Source: Natrialbaceae archaeon (GTDB taxonomy: Archaea > Halobacteriota > Halobacteria > Halobacteriales > Natrialbaceae). From it: DNA of 19,037 nt. Positions 1-7,309 of the stretch are shown here, in pieces; positions within the stretch are counted from its first letter, which is position 1; each line of letters opens with the position of its first letter. Made by a program: the position numbers and the translations under genes. The stretch is from assembly GCA_003552885.1 (NCBI GenBank), contig PUPA01000036.1:1-19037 (forward strand). Reading direction: 5' to 3'. The notes beneath the pieces are model-generated. The model made no database searches. It was not told the origin of the DNA and saw nothing but the letters and a program-made list of their open reading frames with translations.

Positions 1-2
1 GC

Positions 3-1397
3 GACGCCGTCCGGGCGGGCTATCGGTACGCGCTGGCCCACGGCATCGGCGGCAGCTTGGTGCTGTTCGCCGTCGTCGCCCACTACGTCCAGACGGGTTC
101 GTTCGCCTACGGCGTCGGCGCCGACGGGATCGCCCCCGGGATCCCCCAGCTGCTCGCGGCGCTCGGGATCGGCGTCAACGTCGCGTTCATCGGCTTTCAC
201 GTCTGGTTGCCCGACACCTATCCCACCCCACACGTCGCCGCCTCGGTGTTCCTGGCGGCGACGACGACGAAGACGAGCGCGCTGATCCTCTACCGGGCGT
301 TCCCCGACGGCAACCTCTACATCGCGTACATGGGCGGGCTGATGGCCGTCTTCGGCGCCGGCTTCGCGTTGCTCCAACACGACATGCGGGCGCTGTTGTC
401 CTATCACATCCAGGCCCAGCTCGGCTACATGGTCGCCGGCATCGGCATCGGGTCGGCGATCGGAATCGCCGGCGCGATGGGCCACCTGTTCAACAACGTC
501 CTCTATAAGAGCCTGCTGTTTATGGCCGTCGGCGTCGTCATCTACCGCACCGGCGAGAACGACCTCTACAAGCTCGGCGGCCTCTGGCGGGAGACGCCGA
601 TCACCGCCGTCGCCTTCGCCGTCGGCGCGCTCTCGATAACCGCCGTCCCCGGCTTCAACGGCTTCATCAGCAAGGGGATGGTACTCGACGCCGCCGATCC
701 GGCCTACTACGGCGCGCCGGAGTATCAGGCGCTCTACTGGCTGCTCTTTATCGGCGCGATCGGCACCTTCCTCTCGTTTATCAAACTCGGCTACTACGTG
801 TTCCTCCACGGCCCCGCCGACTACGAGGTGCGGGACGCCAAACCCGGTCAGACGACGGCGATGCTCTCGGTGGGTGGCGCCTGTGTCGTCCTCGGGCTGC
901 CGGTCGTCGGCTGGCCCGTGTTCACCGACCTGCTGCCGCTCGTCGACGGGACGGCGATCCCGGCCCTGGAGACGACCCTCGATCCCTACAGCGTGGGCCA
1001 CCTGACCGACGCGGCGATCCTGATCGCCGTCTCGCTGGTCGGCTTCAAGCTCATCCGCAAGCCGCTCTCGAAGCTCGATCTCGGCGACCCGTTCGTCCTC
1101 CTCAACACGGCGAGTTTCTACCTCGGACGGGCGACGATGCTCGCGGTGACCGAACTCTACCGCGGCGTCGACGCCGCCGCGGTCGCCCTCGTGGCGCGGT
1201 GTTACTGGATCGGGAACAACCCCGTCCTGGCAGTCCGGCGCGCGAGCAACCGTCTGCCGGGGAACGCGTTCGACCCCGAGGGGAGTCGCGCCGCCGACGG
1301 CGGCCGTCCCTCCCGGATCCACCTCCGGGCGAGCATCGGATTGACGGTGCTTTTGATCACCGTCGTCCTGACCGTCGTCCTCTGGCTGCTCGTCTAG
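3..1397 (+). CDS. mrpD: MrpD/NuoN-type proton-conducting membrane subunit (5' end missing)
   Basis: Integral membrane subunit of a multisubunit Na+/H+ antiporter (Mrp/Mnh type) or a related complex I-like proton pump. The frame is open from the first bases, so the true start lies upstream of the window and only the C-terminal ~464 residues are visible. Diagnostic motifs of the proton-conducting family are FHVWLPDTYPTPHVAAS, with a conserved TTTK lysine just after it, and the HLFNNVLYKSLLF helix (codons near 480-520) whose Lys is part of the proton path. The rest is a run of hydrophobic helices, including LSITAVPGFNGFISKG. A polar, Arg-rich stretch follows near 1230-1320 and then a last helix ending WLLV. 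MrpD is favoured over MrpA or NuoL because of the motif set and length, but MrpD and NuoN-like subunits are hard to separate by eye. It converges on the racemase-like gene with a 44-base gap. No terminator is obvious. Confidence 0.85.
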   Translation, partial: DAVRAGYRYALAHGIGGSLVLFAVVAHYVQTGSFAYGVGADGIAPGIPQLLAALGIGVNVAFIGFHVWLPDTYPTPHVAASVFLAATTTKTSALILYRAFPDGNLYIAYMGGLMAVFGAGFALLQHDMRALLSYHIQAQLGYMVAGIGIGSAIGIAGAMGHLFNNVLYKSLLFMAVGVVIYRTGENDLYKLGGLWRETPITAVAFAVGALSITAVPGFNGFISKGMVLDAADPAYYGAPEYQALYWLLFIGAIGTFLSFIKLGYYVFLHGPADYEVRDAKPGQTTAMLSVGGACVVLGLPVVGWPVFTDLLPLVDGTAIPALETTLDPYSVGHLTDAAILIAVSLVGFKLIRKPLSKLDLGDPFVLLNTASFYLGRATMLAVTELYRGVDAAAVALVARCYWIGNNPVLAVRRASNRLPGNAFDPEGSRAADGGRPSRIHLRASIGLTVLLITVVLTVVLWLLV

Positions 1398-1416
1398 CGA
1401 CGACGTCGACGCGGAG

Positions 1417-1454
1417 ACGGTCGTACGGCGGGGACACGGTCCTACGGCGGGGAC
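1417..1454. repeat. 19-bp tandem duplication covering a stop codon
   Basis: Two abutting 19-base copies (1417-1435 and 1436-1454) match at 18 of 19 positions; the one difference is g at 1423 versus c at 1442. The second copy contains the stop codon and last codons of the minus-strand racemase-like gene, and the first lies just downstream of it. In the first copy the single difference turns TAG into a sense-like TAC. Nineteen is not a multiple of three, so the duplication shifts frame. It probably arose by replication slippage at the 3' end of the gene, and no function is evident. Confidence 0.8.
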
Positions 1455-2164
1455 GGATCGACGTCGAACAGCGCCCCCGGAGCGTCGACGTCGATCGGGG
1501 CGACACGACGGACGTCCCACAGCGTCGCGCCGTTGCTGGTCACCACCGGCACGCCGAGTTCGGATTCGAGCGTCGCGACCGCCGCGAGCGACCGGTAGTT
1601 CGTACAGGAGACGAAGACGGCGTCCACGGAGTCGACCCCGGCGAGCAGCTCCCGGACCTGCCGGGCGGCGTCGGCGGGGCCGAGCCGGCCGATCTCGGTG
1701 TTCGCCTCGATGCCCCGGCCGTCCATCGCCACGACCTCGAACCCCGTGGCTGCCAGAAACTCCCGTTCCCGCCGGTCGAGCGCCGCCGCGTACGGCGTGG
1801 CGACGGCGATCCGGTCGGCCGCGAGTGCCTCGAGCGCCCGGCGAACCGATCGAGCCGTGGCGACCGCCGGGACGCCGGCTGCCTCGGCGAGCGTCGCCTC
1901 GAGTTCGGCGTCGAAGCCGGGGCCGTGTAGCAAACTCCCCGTGGTGCAGGCGTAGGCGACGACGTCGACGTCGGCGTGGCCGAGCATCTCGGCCCCACGG
2001 GCGGCGTCGGCGCTCATCGCGTCGAGCTCCTCGACGGTGACCGACTCGAGAGCCATCCGTGCGGCGTGAACCGTGGTCCCCTCGGACGTCCACCGGCGGA
2101 ACTCGCCCTCCGCGGTGGTGTTCGAGGAGGGCACCACGAGACCGAGGCGGGCGGTGTCGGTCAC
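1442..2164 (-). CDS. Maleate isomerase-like protein of the Asp/Glu/hydantoin racemase superfamily
   Basis: A 240-residue cofactor-independent isomerase or racemase. The N-terminal LGLVVPSSNTTAEGEF (residues 8-22) is the signature of the maleate isomerase/arylmalonate decarboxylase branch. Two cysteines sit where the two-base enzymes have their catalytic pair: Cys73 in ACTTGS and Cys187 in VSCTNYRS. Arylmalonate decarboxylase keeps only the second Cys, so isomerase or racemase chemistry is more likely than decarboxylation. The GTG start at 2164 overlaps the stop of the upstream hydantoinase B gene by 4 bases (GTGA), which fixes the start and implies translational coupling. As the last gene of the Nramp-like/HyuA/HyuB operon it probably acts on the substrate or product of the hydantoinase, for example racemising a ring compound or isomerising a cis-unsaturated diacid. 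The exact substrate cannot be read from sequence. Confidence 0.85.
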   Translation of the reverse strand: MTDTARLGLVVPSSNTTAEGEFRRWTSEGTTVHAARMALESVTVEELDAMSADAARGAEMLGHADVDVVAYACTTGSLLHGPGFDAELEATLAEAAGVPAVATARSVRRALEALAADRIAVATPYAAALDRREREFLAATGFEVVAMDGRGIEANTEIGRLGPADAARQVRELLAGVDSVDAVFVSCTNYRSLAAVATLESELGVPVVTSNGATLWDVRRVAPIDVDAPGALFDVDPSPP

Positions 2165-3804
2165 CGGCCCCTCCCCGCGCTCGCGTCACGTTCGCCGTCG
2201 CGTACTTTCCCGTCGGCCCGGTCGGCCTCGATCGCGCCGGGCTCACGCCGGTCGGGGTCGCCGTGGCCGCCACCACCCGGCGTCCGGACGGTGACGGTCG
2301 TCCCCGGCTCGACGTCGACGGTCGTCTTCGCGGCCACCGGTTCGCCGTCGATCAGGTTCATCCCGACCCGGCCGTCTTCGCCGCCCGCGACGCCGGCCGG
2401 CGCGTGCCGGCGGCGCTCGGTCAGAAGCGAGACCGTCGCTTCCCGTTCGATCGTGACGACCCGTTCGAGGCCGAGGCCGCCACGGAATCGACCCGGGCCG
2501 CCGCTGTCGGGTCGCAAGCCGTAGCGTTCGATCCGGAGTGGGTACTCGGTCTCGATCGACTCGACCGGCGTGTTCAGCGTGTTCGTCATGCCGACCTGGA
2601 CGCCGTCCATGCCGTCGGCGTCGACCCGGGCGCCGAAGCCGCCGCCGATGGTCTCGTAGTACGTAAACGAGCCGTCCCGGCCACCGACGGTCAGGTTGTT
2701 CATCGTGCCCTGTCCCTGTGCAGGAACCCGGTCGGGAGCGGCCCGTGCGAGCGCCGCGAAGACGACGTCGGTGACCCGCTGGCTCGTCTCGACGTTGCCG
2801 CCGACGACGGCCGCCGGCGGCTCGGGGTTCAACAGCGATCCCGCCGGCGCGTGGACCGACACGGGTTCATAGCAGCCCTGGTTCGGCGGGATCTCGGGGT
2901 CGGTGACACACCGGACGACGAAGTAGACGGCGCTCGTCGCGACCGCCAGCGGCGCGTTGAGGTTGCCCGGCACCTGGTCGGCCGTCCCCGAGAAGTCGAC
3001 GTCGATCGACTCGCCGTCGACGGTCACGGTGACGGACACGGGCACGTCCTCGTCGGTGAGCCCATCGCCCTCGAGGACGTCCGTCGCCTCGTAGACCCCG
3101 TCCGGAAGGGAGTCGATCTCGCCTTCGATCCGCTCGCGGGAGTAGGCGATGACGGCGTCGAACCCCGCCAGGACGGTCTCCCGGCCGTGTTCCGTGAGCA
3201 ACGCGGCGAGGCGATCTTCGGCGCGCTCGTTCGCCGCCAGCTGGGCTCTGAGGTCCGCACGACGCTCGCCGGGGTTGCGGACGTTCGCGAGCAAGAGCGC
3301 CCTGACGTCCTCGCGGATCTCGCCGTTCGTGACGAGCCGGATCGGTGGAATCCGCAGCCCCTCCTGTTGGATCTCGCGTGCGCCCGCGGGCATACTCCCC
3401 GGGGTCATCCCGCCGACGTCGGCGTGGTGAGCCCGGGTGACGGCGTAGCCGACGAGCTCGTGGTCCGGAGCCGGGGCGAGCGGCGAAACCATCGTCACGT
3501 CGGGCAGGTGCGTCCCTCCGCGGAACGGGTCGTTGAGCACGAAGACGTCCCCCGGCCGGGGGTCGTGCTCCCGGACGGCCGCGACGGCCTGGGGCATCGC
3601 ACCGAGGTGAACCGGGATGTGCTCCGCCTGGGCGATCATCCGCCCGGCGGCGTCGAAAAGCGCCGTCGAGCAGTCCCGTCGCTCCTTGATGTTCGGCGAG
3701 TACGCACCCCGGATGAGGGTCTGGCCCATCTCCTCGGCGACGCTCTCGAACTGGTTGCGAAGCACCTCGAGGGTGACCGGGTCGACGTCGCCCGCGGCCG
3801 TCAT
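2161..3804 (-). CDS. hyuB: Hydantoinase B / 5-oxoprolinase C-terminal-type subunit
   Basis: The 547-residue beta subunit of an ATP-dependent hydantoinase/oxoprolinase-type amidohydrolase, cytosolic. Family motifs read clearly: VDPVTLEVLRNQFESVAEEMG at the start, SPNIKERRDCSTALFD (36-51), EHIPVHLGAMP (61-71), NDPFRGGTHLPDVT (91-104) and RAHHADVGG (124-132). The His and Asp residues in the last three are the likely metal or substrate ligands. Near the C-terminus are GGGFGAR and the LRPDSGGPGRFRGG segment, also typical. The frame is open well upstream, but the ATG at 3804 is chosen because it overlaps the HyuA stop by 4 bases (ATGA) and starts exactly at the family's N-terminus. HyuA and HyuB together hydrolyse a ring amide at the cost of ATP in characterised N-methylhydantoinases and 5-oxoprolinases; which ring is used here is unknown. 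Confidence 0.92.
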   Translation of the reverse strand: MTAAGDVDPVTLEVLRNQFESVAEEMGQTLIRGAYSPNIKERRDCSTALFDAAGRMIAQAEHIPVHLGAMPQAVAAVREHDPRPGDVFVLNDPFRGGTHLPDVTMVSPLAPAPDHELVGYAVTRAHHADVGGMTPGSMPAGAREIQQEGLRIPPIRLVTNGEIREDVRALLLANVRNPGERRADLRAQLAANERAEDRLAALLTEHGRETVLAGFDAVIAYSRERIEGEIDSLPDGVYEATDVLEGDGLTDEDVPVSVTVTVDGESIDVDFSGTADQVPGNLNAPLAVATSAVYFVVRCVTDPEIPPNQGCYEPVSVHAPAGSLLNPEPPAAVVGGNVETSQRVTDVVFAALARAAPDRVPAQGQGTMNNLTVGGRDGSFTYYETIGGGFGARVDADGMDGVQVGMTNTLNTPVESIETEYPLRIERYGLRPDSGGPGRFRGGLGLERVVTIEREATVSLLTERRRHAPAGVAGGEDGRVGMNLIDGEPVAAKTTVDVEPGTTVTVRTPGGGGHGDPDRREPGAIEADRADGKVRDGERDASAGRGR

Positions 3805-5882
3805 CGGTCCACCCCCGTCCCGCCGTCGACTCGATTCGCGCCGTCCCGGGCCATCGCCAGCGTGCCGTCGGCCAGCACCTCGCCCGTCCAGCCCGGCGGA
3901 ACGACGGTCGTGCTCTCGGCCTGTTCGAGGATCCCCGGGCCGTCGACGGTCGCTCCCGACGGGAGCCGGTCGCGGTCGTACACCGCCGTCTCCCGTGGGC
4001 CGACACCAGGGAAGTGTGCCTCCCGGCTCCCGAGGGAGGCCTCGCCCGCGCCGTCGTGGGCCACGGTCGGTTCGGTCCCCTCGACGGTCGCCGACGCCCG
4101 CAGGGTTACGACCTCGACCCCCTCGTCCATCCGGTAGCCGTAAGCCCGCTCGTGGGCGTCGTGAAACCGGCTCGCGACGGTCTCCGGCTCGACGGAGCCG
4201 TCGACCGGGACGGTCAGCTCGAAGCTCTGGCCGGCGTACCGGCAGTCGGCCCCGCGGGAGACGACCGCCGCCGTGGGATCTGAGCTCTCGGCGAGGACGT
4301 CCGCGATCAGCTCGGCGTAGACCTCCTCCAGTCGGGCCGGATCGGCACCCGCGAGGTCGACGCCGACGGTCCGGGCCGCGTCGTAGCTCTCGTCGGCGGC
4401 GAGCAGGCCGAACGCCGAGAGGACCCCACACGGCCGCGGGACGACGACGCGGTCGATCTCGAGGGCGTCGGCCAGCGCCGTCGCGTGCATCGGCCCCGCG
4501 CCGCCGAAGGCGACCAGGGTGAACTCCCTGGGGTCGTGGCCCCGCTCGACGGTCACCGACCGGATCGTTCGGGTCATGGTCGCGTTCGCCACCCGGTAGA
4601 CGCCCTGGGCGGCCTCCAGGGCGTCGGCGAGCCCCGTCTCCGCGGCGAGCACCTCGAGTGCGTCCCTGGCGGCCCCGACGTCGAGGGTCATCTCCCCGCC
4701 GAGGGCCGTCTCGGGGCCGATGTAGCCGAGGACGACGTTGGCGTCGGTCACCGTCGCTTCGGCCCCCCCGCGTCCGTAGCAGGCGGGTCCGGGGTCGGCA
4801 CCCGACGACTGGGGGCCGACCCGCAACGCCCCACCGTCGTCGATCCAGGCGATCGAGCCGCCGCCGGCTCCGACGGTGTTCACGTCGACCATCGGCGTCC
4901 GTATCGGGACGCCCGCGATCTCGGCGTCCGTCGTCCGTGCGGCCGCCCCGTCACGGACGAGGCTCACGTCGGTCGAGGTGCCGCCCATGTCGAACGTGAC
5001 GAGTCCCGCGGCGTCGTCGTCCGCGACGGTCGCCGCCGCGCCGACGACGCCCGCCGCCGGCCCCGACAGCGTCGTCGTGACGGCGCGTTCACACACCGTC
5101 TCCGGATCGGCGACCCCGCCGTTTGCCTGCATGATCCGCGGGTCGGGGATGCCCGCCGACCGGGCCCCGTCGGCGAGCCGGCCGACGTAGCCCTCTATGA
5201 TCGGGCGGACGTAGGCGTCGGCGGCCGTCGTCGACATCCGTTCGTACTCCCGGAACTCCGCGAGCACCTCGTGGGAGGCCGACACCGGGACGTCGAGGGC
5301 CTCCCGGAGCGTCTCAGCGACGCGTGTCTCGTTCGTCGGATCCGCGTAGGCGTGGAGCAGACAGACCGCGACGGCCTCGACGTCGGCCGCCCGCAGCTCG
5401 GCTGCGAGCTCACGGACCGCGTCGGGATCGACCGGAGCCTCGATGCCGTCCGGCGTCGTCCGCTCGTCGACCTCGTACCGTCGTCGTCGGGGGATCAGCG
5501 GCACGGGTTTCTCGGCGTCGAGGTCGTACAGCGCCGGACGATCCTGGCGCCCGATCTCGAGGACGTCCCGGAACCCCGCGGTAGTCACGAGCGCGGCCCG
5601 CGCGCCGTCGCGTTCGAGCAGGGCGTTGACCGAGACGGTCATCGCGTGGGCGAAGCCGTCGATCGCGGTCGGCTCGATCCCGGCCCGATCGCAGGCTTTC
5701 CCGATGCCCGAGAGCACGCCGACGCTCTGGTCGTCCGTGGTCGGCACCTTCGCCGTCACGAGCCGGCCGTCGACCGAGAGCGCCACGTCGGTGAACGTGC
5801 CGCCGACATCGACGCCGACGGTCGTGGCGGCGTTCTGGTCGGCCGTCGTCTCCGTTCCGGCGTGGTCTCGATTCATGTCCAT
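3801..5882 (-). CDS. hyuA: Hydantoinase A / 5-oxoprolinase N-terminal-type subunit
   Basis: The 693-residue alpha subunit carrying the ASKHA-type (actin/hexokinase-like) ATP site. TVGVDVGGTFTDVAL (21-35) is the first phosphate loop, VTFDMGGTSTDVSLV (295-309) the second, VGAGGGSIAW (337-346) follows, and FGGAGPMHA near residue 465 is the adenosine-side motif. Length is normal for stand-alone HyuA, so this is not an OplaH-like fused oxoprolinase, and HyuB follows as a separate gene. The start ATG at 5882 begins on the base after the TAG stop of the Nramp-like transporter. A second in-frame ATG two codons later is possible, and the first ~18 residues are a polar tail outside the family core. The TGA stop overlaps the hyuB ATG. 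In known relatives the A subunit phosphorylates the ring carbonyl with ATP and the B subunit completes the opening. The substrate could be a hydantoin, 5-oxoproline, a cyclic imide or another lactam. Confidence 0.93.
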   Translation of the reverse strand: MDMNRDHAGTETTADQNAATTVGVDVGGTFTDVALSVDGRLVTAKVPTTDDQSVGVLSGIGKACDRAGIEPTAIDGFAHAMTVSVNALLERDGARAALVTTAGFRDVLEIGRQDRPALYDLDAEKPVPLIPRRRRYEVDERTTPDGIEAPVDPDAVRELAAELRAADVEAVAVCLLHAYADPTNETRVAETLREALDVPVSASHEVLAEFREYERMSTTAADAYVRPIIEGYVGRLADGARSAGIPDPRIMQANGGVADPETVCERAVTTTLSGPAAGVVGAAATVADDDAAGLVTFDMGGTSTDVSLVRDGAAARTTDAEIAGVPIRTPMVDVNTVGAGGGSIAWIDDGGALRVGPQSSGADPGPACYGRGGAEATVTDANVVLGYIGPETALGGEMTLDVGAARDALEVLAAETGLADALEAAQGVYRVANATMTRTIRSVTVERGHDPREFTLVAFGGAGPMHATALADALEIDRVVVPRPCGVLSAFGLLAADESYDAARTVGVDLAGADPARLEEVYAELIADVLAESSDPTAAVVSRGADCRYAGQSFELTVPVDGSVEPETVASRFHDAHERAYGYRMDEGVEVVTLRASATVEGTEPTVAHDGAGEASLGSREAHFPGVGPRETAVYDRDRLPSGATVDGPGILEQAESTTVVPPGWTGEVLADGTLAMARDGANRVDGGTGVDR

Positions 5883-7121
5883 CTACAGGCCCGCCAGACT
5901 CCTGACTGCATCGATGAACGCCGGGAGGTTGTCGTTGAGCGTCAACACGCCGATCATCACCGCGACGAGGGTGACTGCCACCCCGAGGAGGTTCTGGATC
6001 GGGGAGTTCGTGTGCTCCCCGAGCAGGGTCTCGTTGTTCATCGCGTACAGCAAGAAGACGGCGAGGATCGGCAACAGCAGGCCGTTTGCGACCTGTGCGA
6101 GCAGGATGACCTCGACCGGATTGAACCCCAGCCCCGAGAAGACGATCCCGATCCCGAGGATCGTCATCCAGATCGCCCGGAACCGGGTGGATTCGAGGTC
6201 ACGCTCCCAGCCGAGGGCTCCGGCGGTCGCGTAGGCCCCCGCGAGCGGCGCGCTCATCGCGCTGGTGAAGCCGGCCGCGAACAGCCCGATCGCGAAGAAC
6301 GTCAGGGCGAACCCGCCCATCACGGGCTCTAGCTGGTCGGCCATCTCGCCGACGTCGTCGATCGAGGTCCCCTCGGGGAACACCGCGGCGGCCGTGATGA
6401 CGATCGCCGTCGTGATCAGCCCGCCGACCGCGACCAGCACGATCGTGTCGTACTGGACCTCCTCGAGATCCTCCGGCTCCGACCACTTCTCCTGGACCGT
6501 ACTGGCGTGCAAAAAGAGGTTGTAGCCCACGACGGTCGTCCCGATGAGTCCGGCGATCAGGAGCGCCGATCCCTCGGGGACGGTCGGCACGAGCCCCACG
6601 GCGAGGTCCCCGACGTCGGGGCGGACGGCGATCGCGTTCACGACGAACGCGAGCCCCATGACGACGACGAGGCCGATGAACACCCGTTCGATGAGCTTGT
6701 AGTTCCCGGTAAAGAGCAACGCCCCGGCGACGAGTCCGATGACCGGTCCCCAGAGTCTCTCGCCGACGCCGGTGATCGTCGTCAACCCCGCCGCGCCGCC
6801 GGTGATGTTGCCGGTCTGGAACGCCGCCGTGCCGACGCCGATCGCGGTCACCACGAGCGCCACCGCGAGCGCGCTCACGATCCGGTTGTCGAACTGTTCG
6901 CGGAGCGCCTCCCCGAGCCCCTGCTGGGTGATCAACCCGAGTCTGGCGCTCATCTCCTGGAGCACCATCGTCGCCAGGATCGAGAAGACGATCGTCCACA
7001 CGAGCAGGTACGCGAACTCCGCGCCGATGACGCTCGCGGTCGTGACGGTTCCGGGGCCGACGAACGCGGCCGCGACGAGCGCGGCCGGCCCGACCGATCT
7101 GAGTCTGTCTACCAAACCCAT
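5883..7121 (-). CDS. Nramp-fold transporter lacking the canonical metal-binding motifs
   Basis: A 412-residue polytopic membrane protein with about 11 hydrophobic helices and the Nramp (APC/LeuT-fold) pattern. The TM1 motif that is DPGN in Mn/Fe carriers reads FVGPGT here (residues 20-25), so both the metal-binding Asp and Asn are gone. The TM6 motif that normally contains MPH reads GTTVVGYNLFLH (194-205), so the Met is also lost. It is therefore unlikely to be a normal Mn2+ importer. As first gene of the hyuAB operon it may carry the organic substrate. Bacillus subtilis YcsG, an Nramp relative encoded beside the 5-oxoprolinase genes, is a family precedent for that context. ATG 7121 is chosen over GTG 7136 because the TATA box centred near 7158 predicts transcription starting near 7131, downstream of the GTG. 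Its stop abuts hyuA with no gap. Confidence 0.85.
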   Translation of the reverse strand: MGLVDRLRSVGPAALVAAAFVGPGTVTTASVIGAEFAYLLVWTIVFSILATMVLQEMSARLGLITQQGLGEALREQFDNRIVSALAVALVVTAIGVGTAAFQTGNITGGAAGLTTITGVGERLWGPVIGLVAGALLFTGNYKLIERVFIGLVVVMGLAFVVNAIAVRPDVGDLAVGLVPTVPEGSALLIAGLIGTTVVGYNLFLHASTVQEKWSEPEDLEEVQYDTIVLVAVGGLITTAIVITAAAVFPEGTSIDDVGEMADQLEPVMGGFALTFFAIGLFAAGFTSAMSAPLAGAYATAGALGWERDLESTRFRAIWMTILGIGIVFSGLGFNPVEVILLAQVANGLLLPILAVFLLYAMNNETLLGEHTNSPIQNLLGVAVTLVAVMIGVLTLNDNLPAFIDAVRSLAGL

Positions 7122-7154
7122 GTCTGTATTCCACACACAACGCTATTCCGAACG

Positions 7155-7161
7155 TATAAAA
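7155..7161 (-). promoter_or_regulatory. TATA box of the transporter-hyuA-hyuB-racemase operon
   Basis: On the minus strand the sequence TTTTATA is an AT-rich island in otherwise GC-rich DNA. It is centred about 37 bases upstream of ATG 7121, which places the transcript start about 10 bases before that ATG. No other promoter-like element is seen in the abutting or overlapping junctions downstream, so this probably drives all four genes. Confidence 0.65.
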
Positions 7162-7309
7162 CCGTTGTTGAGAGCCGCTCATACGCCCGGCCGGATGGGG
7201 AACGCGGCGTGTGAACTCGTACGAACCGACGTGAGCGCCCCGCGGGCCGCGGTGAGGTCCCTCGAATCGGAGGACAACCCTTAGGAGCCACGGGTGCGAG
7301 CGTCGATCC
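7162..7309. promoter_or_regulatory. Divergent intergenic region between the catabolic operon and hmgA
   Basis: This is 148 bases between the operon TATA box (-) and the hmgA ATG (+). A weak box, CCCTTAGG, around 7278-7285 sits about 28 bases before the hmgA start and would give a leaderless transcript. A short imperfect dyad (GTCC-CTC / GAG-GAC, 7257-7275, with one bulged base) lies just in front of that box. No open reading frame or RNA gene is recognised here. Confidence 0.4.

Noticed and set aside
3805..4431. Upstream extension of hyuB to 4431
   Set aside because: The extra ~209 residues lie out of frame inside hyuA and are Arg/Gly-rich. The ATG at 3804 with a 4-base overlap matches the family N-terminus.
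2059..6332. Long plus-strand open frames opposite the hyuA-hyuB-racemase operon (e.g. 2059-4137 and 4485-6332)
   Set aside because: They are antisense shadows. The products are Arg/Pro/Gly-rich without any family motif, and the opposite strand carries full-length recognised genes with coupled junctions.
5883..7121. Calling the transporter a standard manganese/iron importer (MntH)
   Set aside because: The DPGN and MPH metal-binding motifs are absent, and the operon context is amide hydrolysis, not metal homeostasis.
7122..7136. GTG 7136 as start of the Nramp-like transporter
   Set aside because: The TATA position predicts that transcription starts downstream of this codon; ATG 7121 is then the first start on the mRNA.
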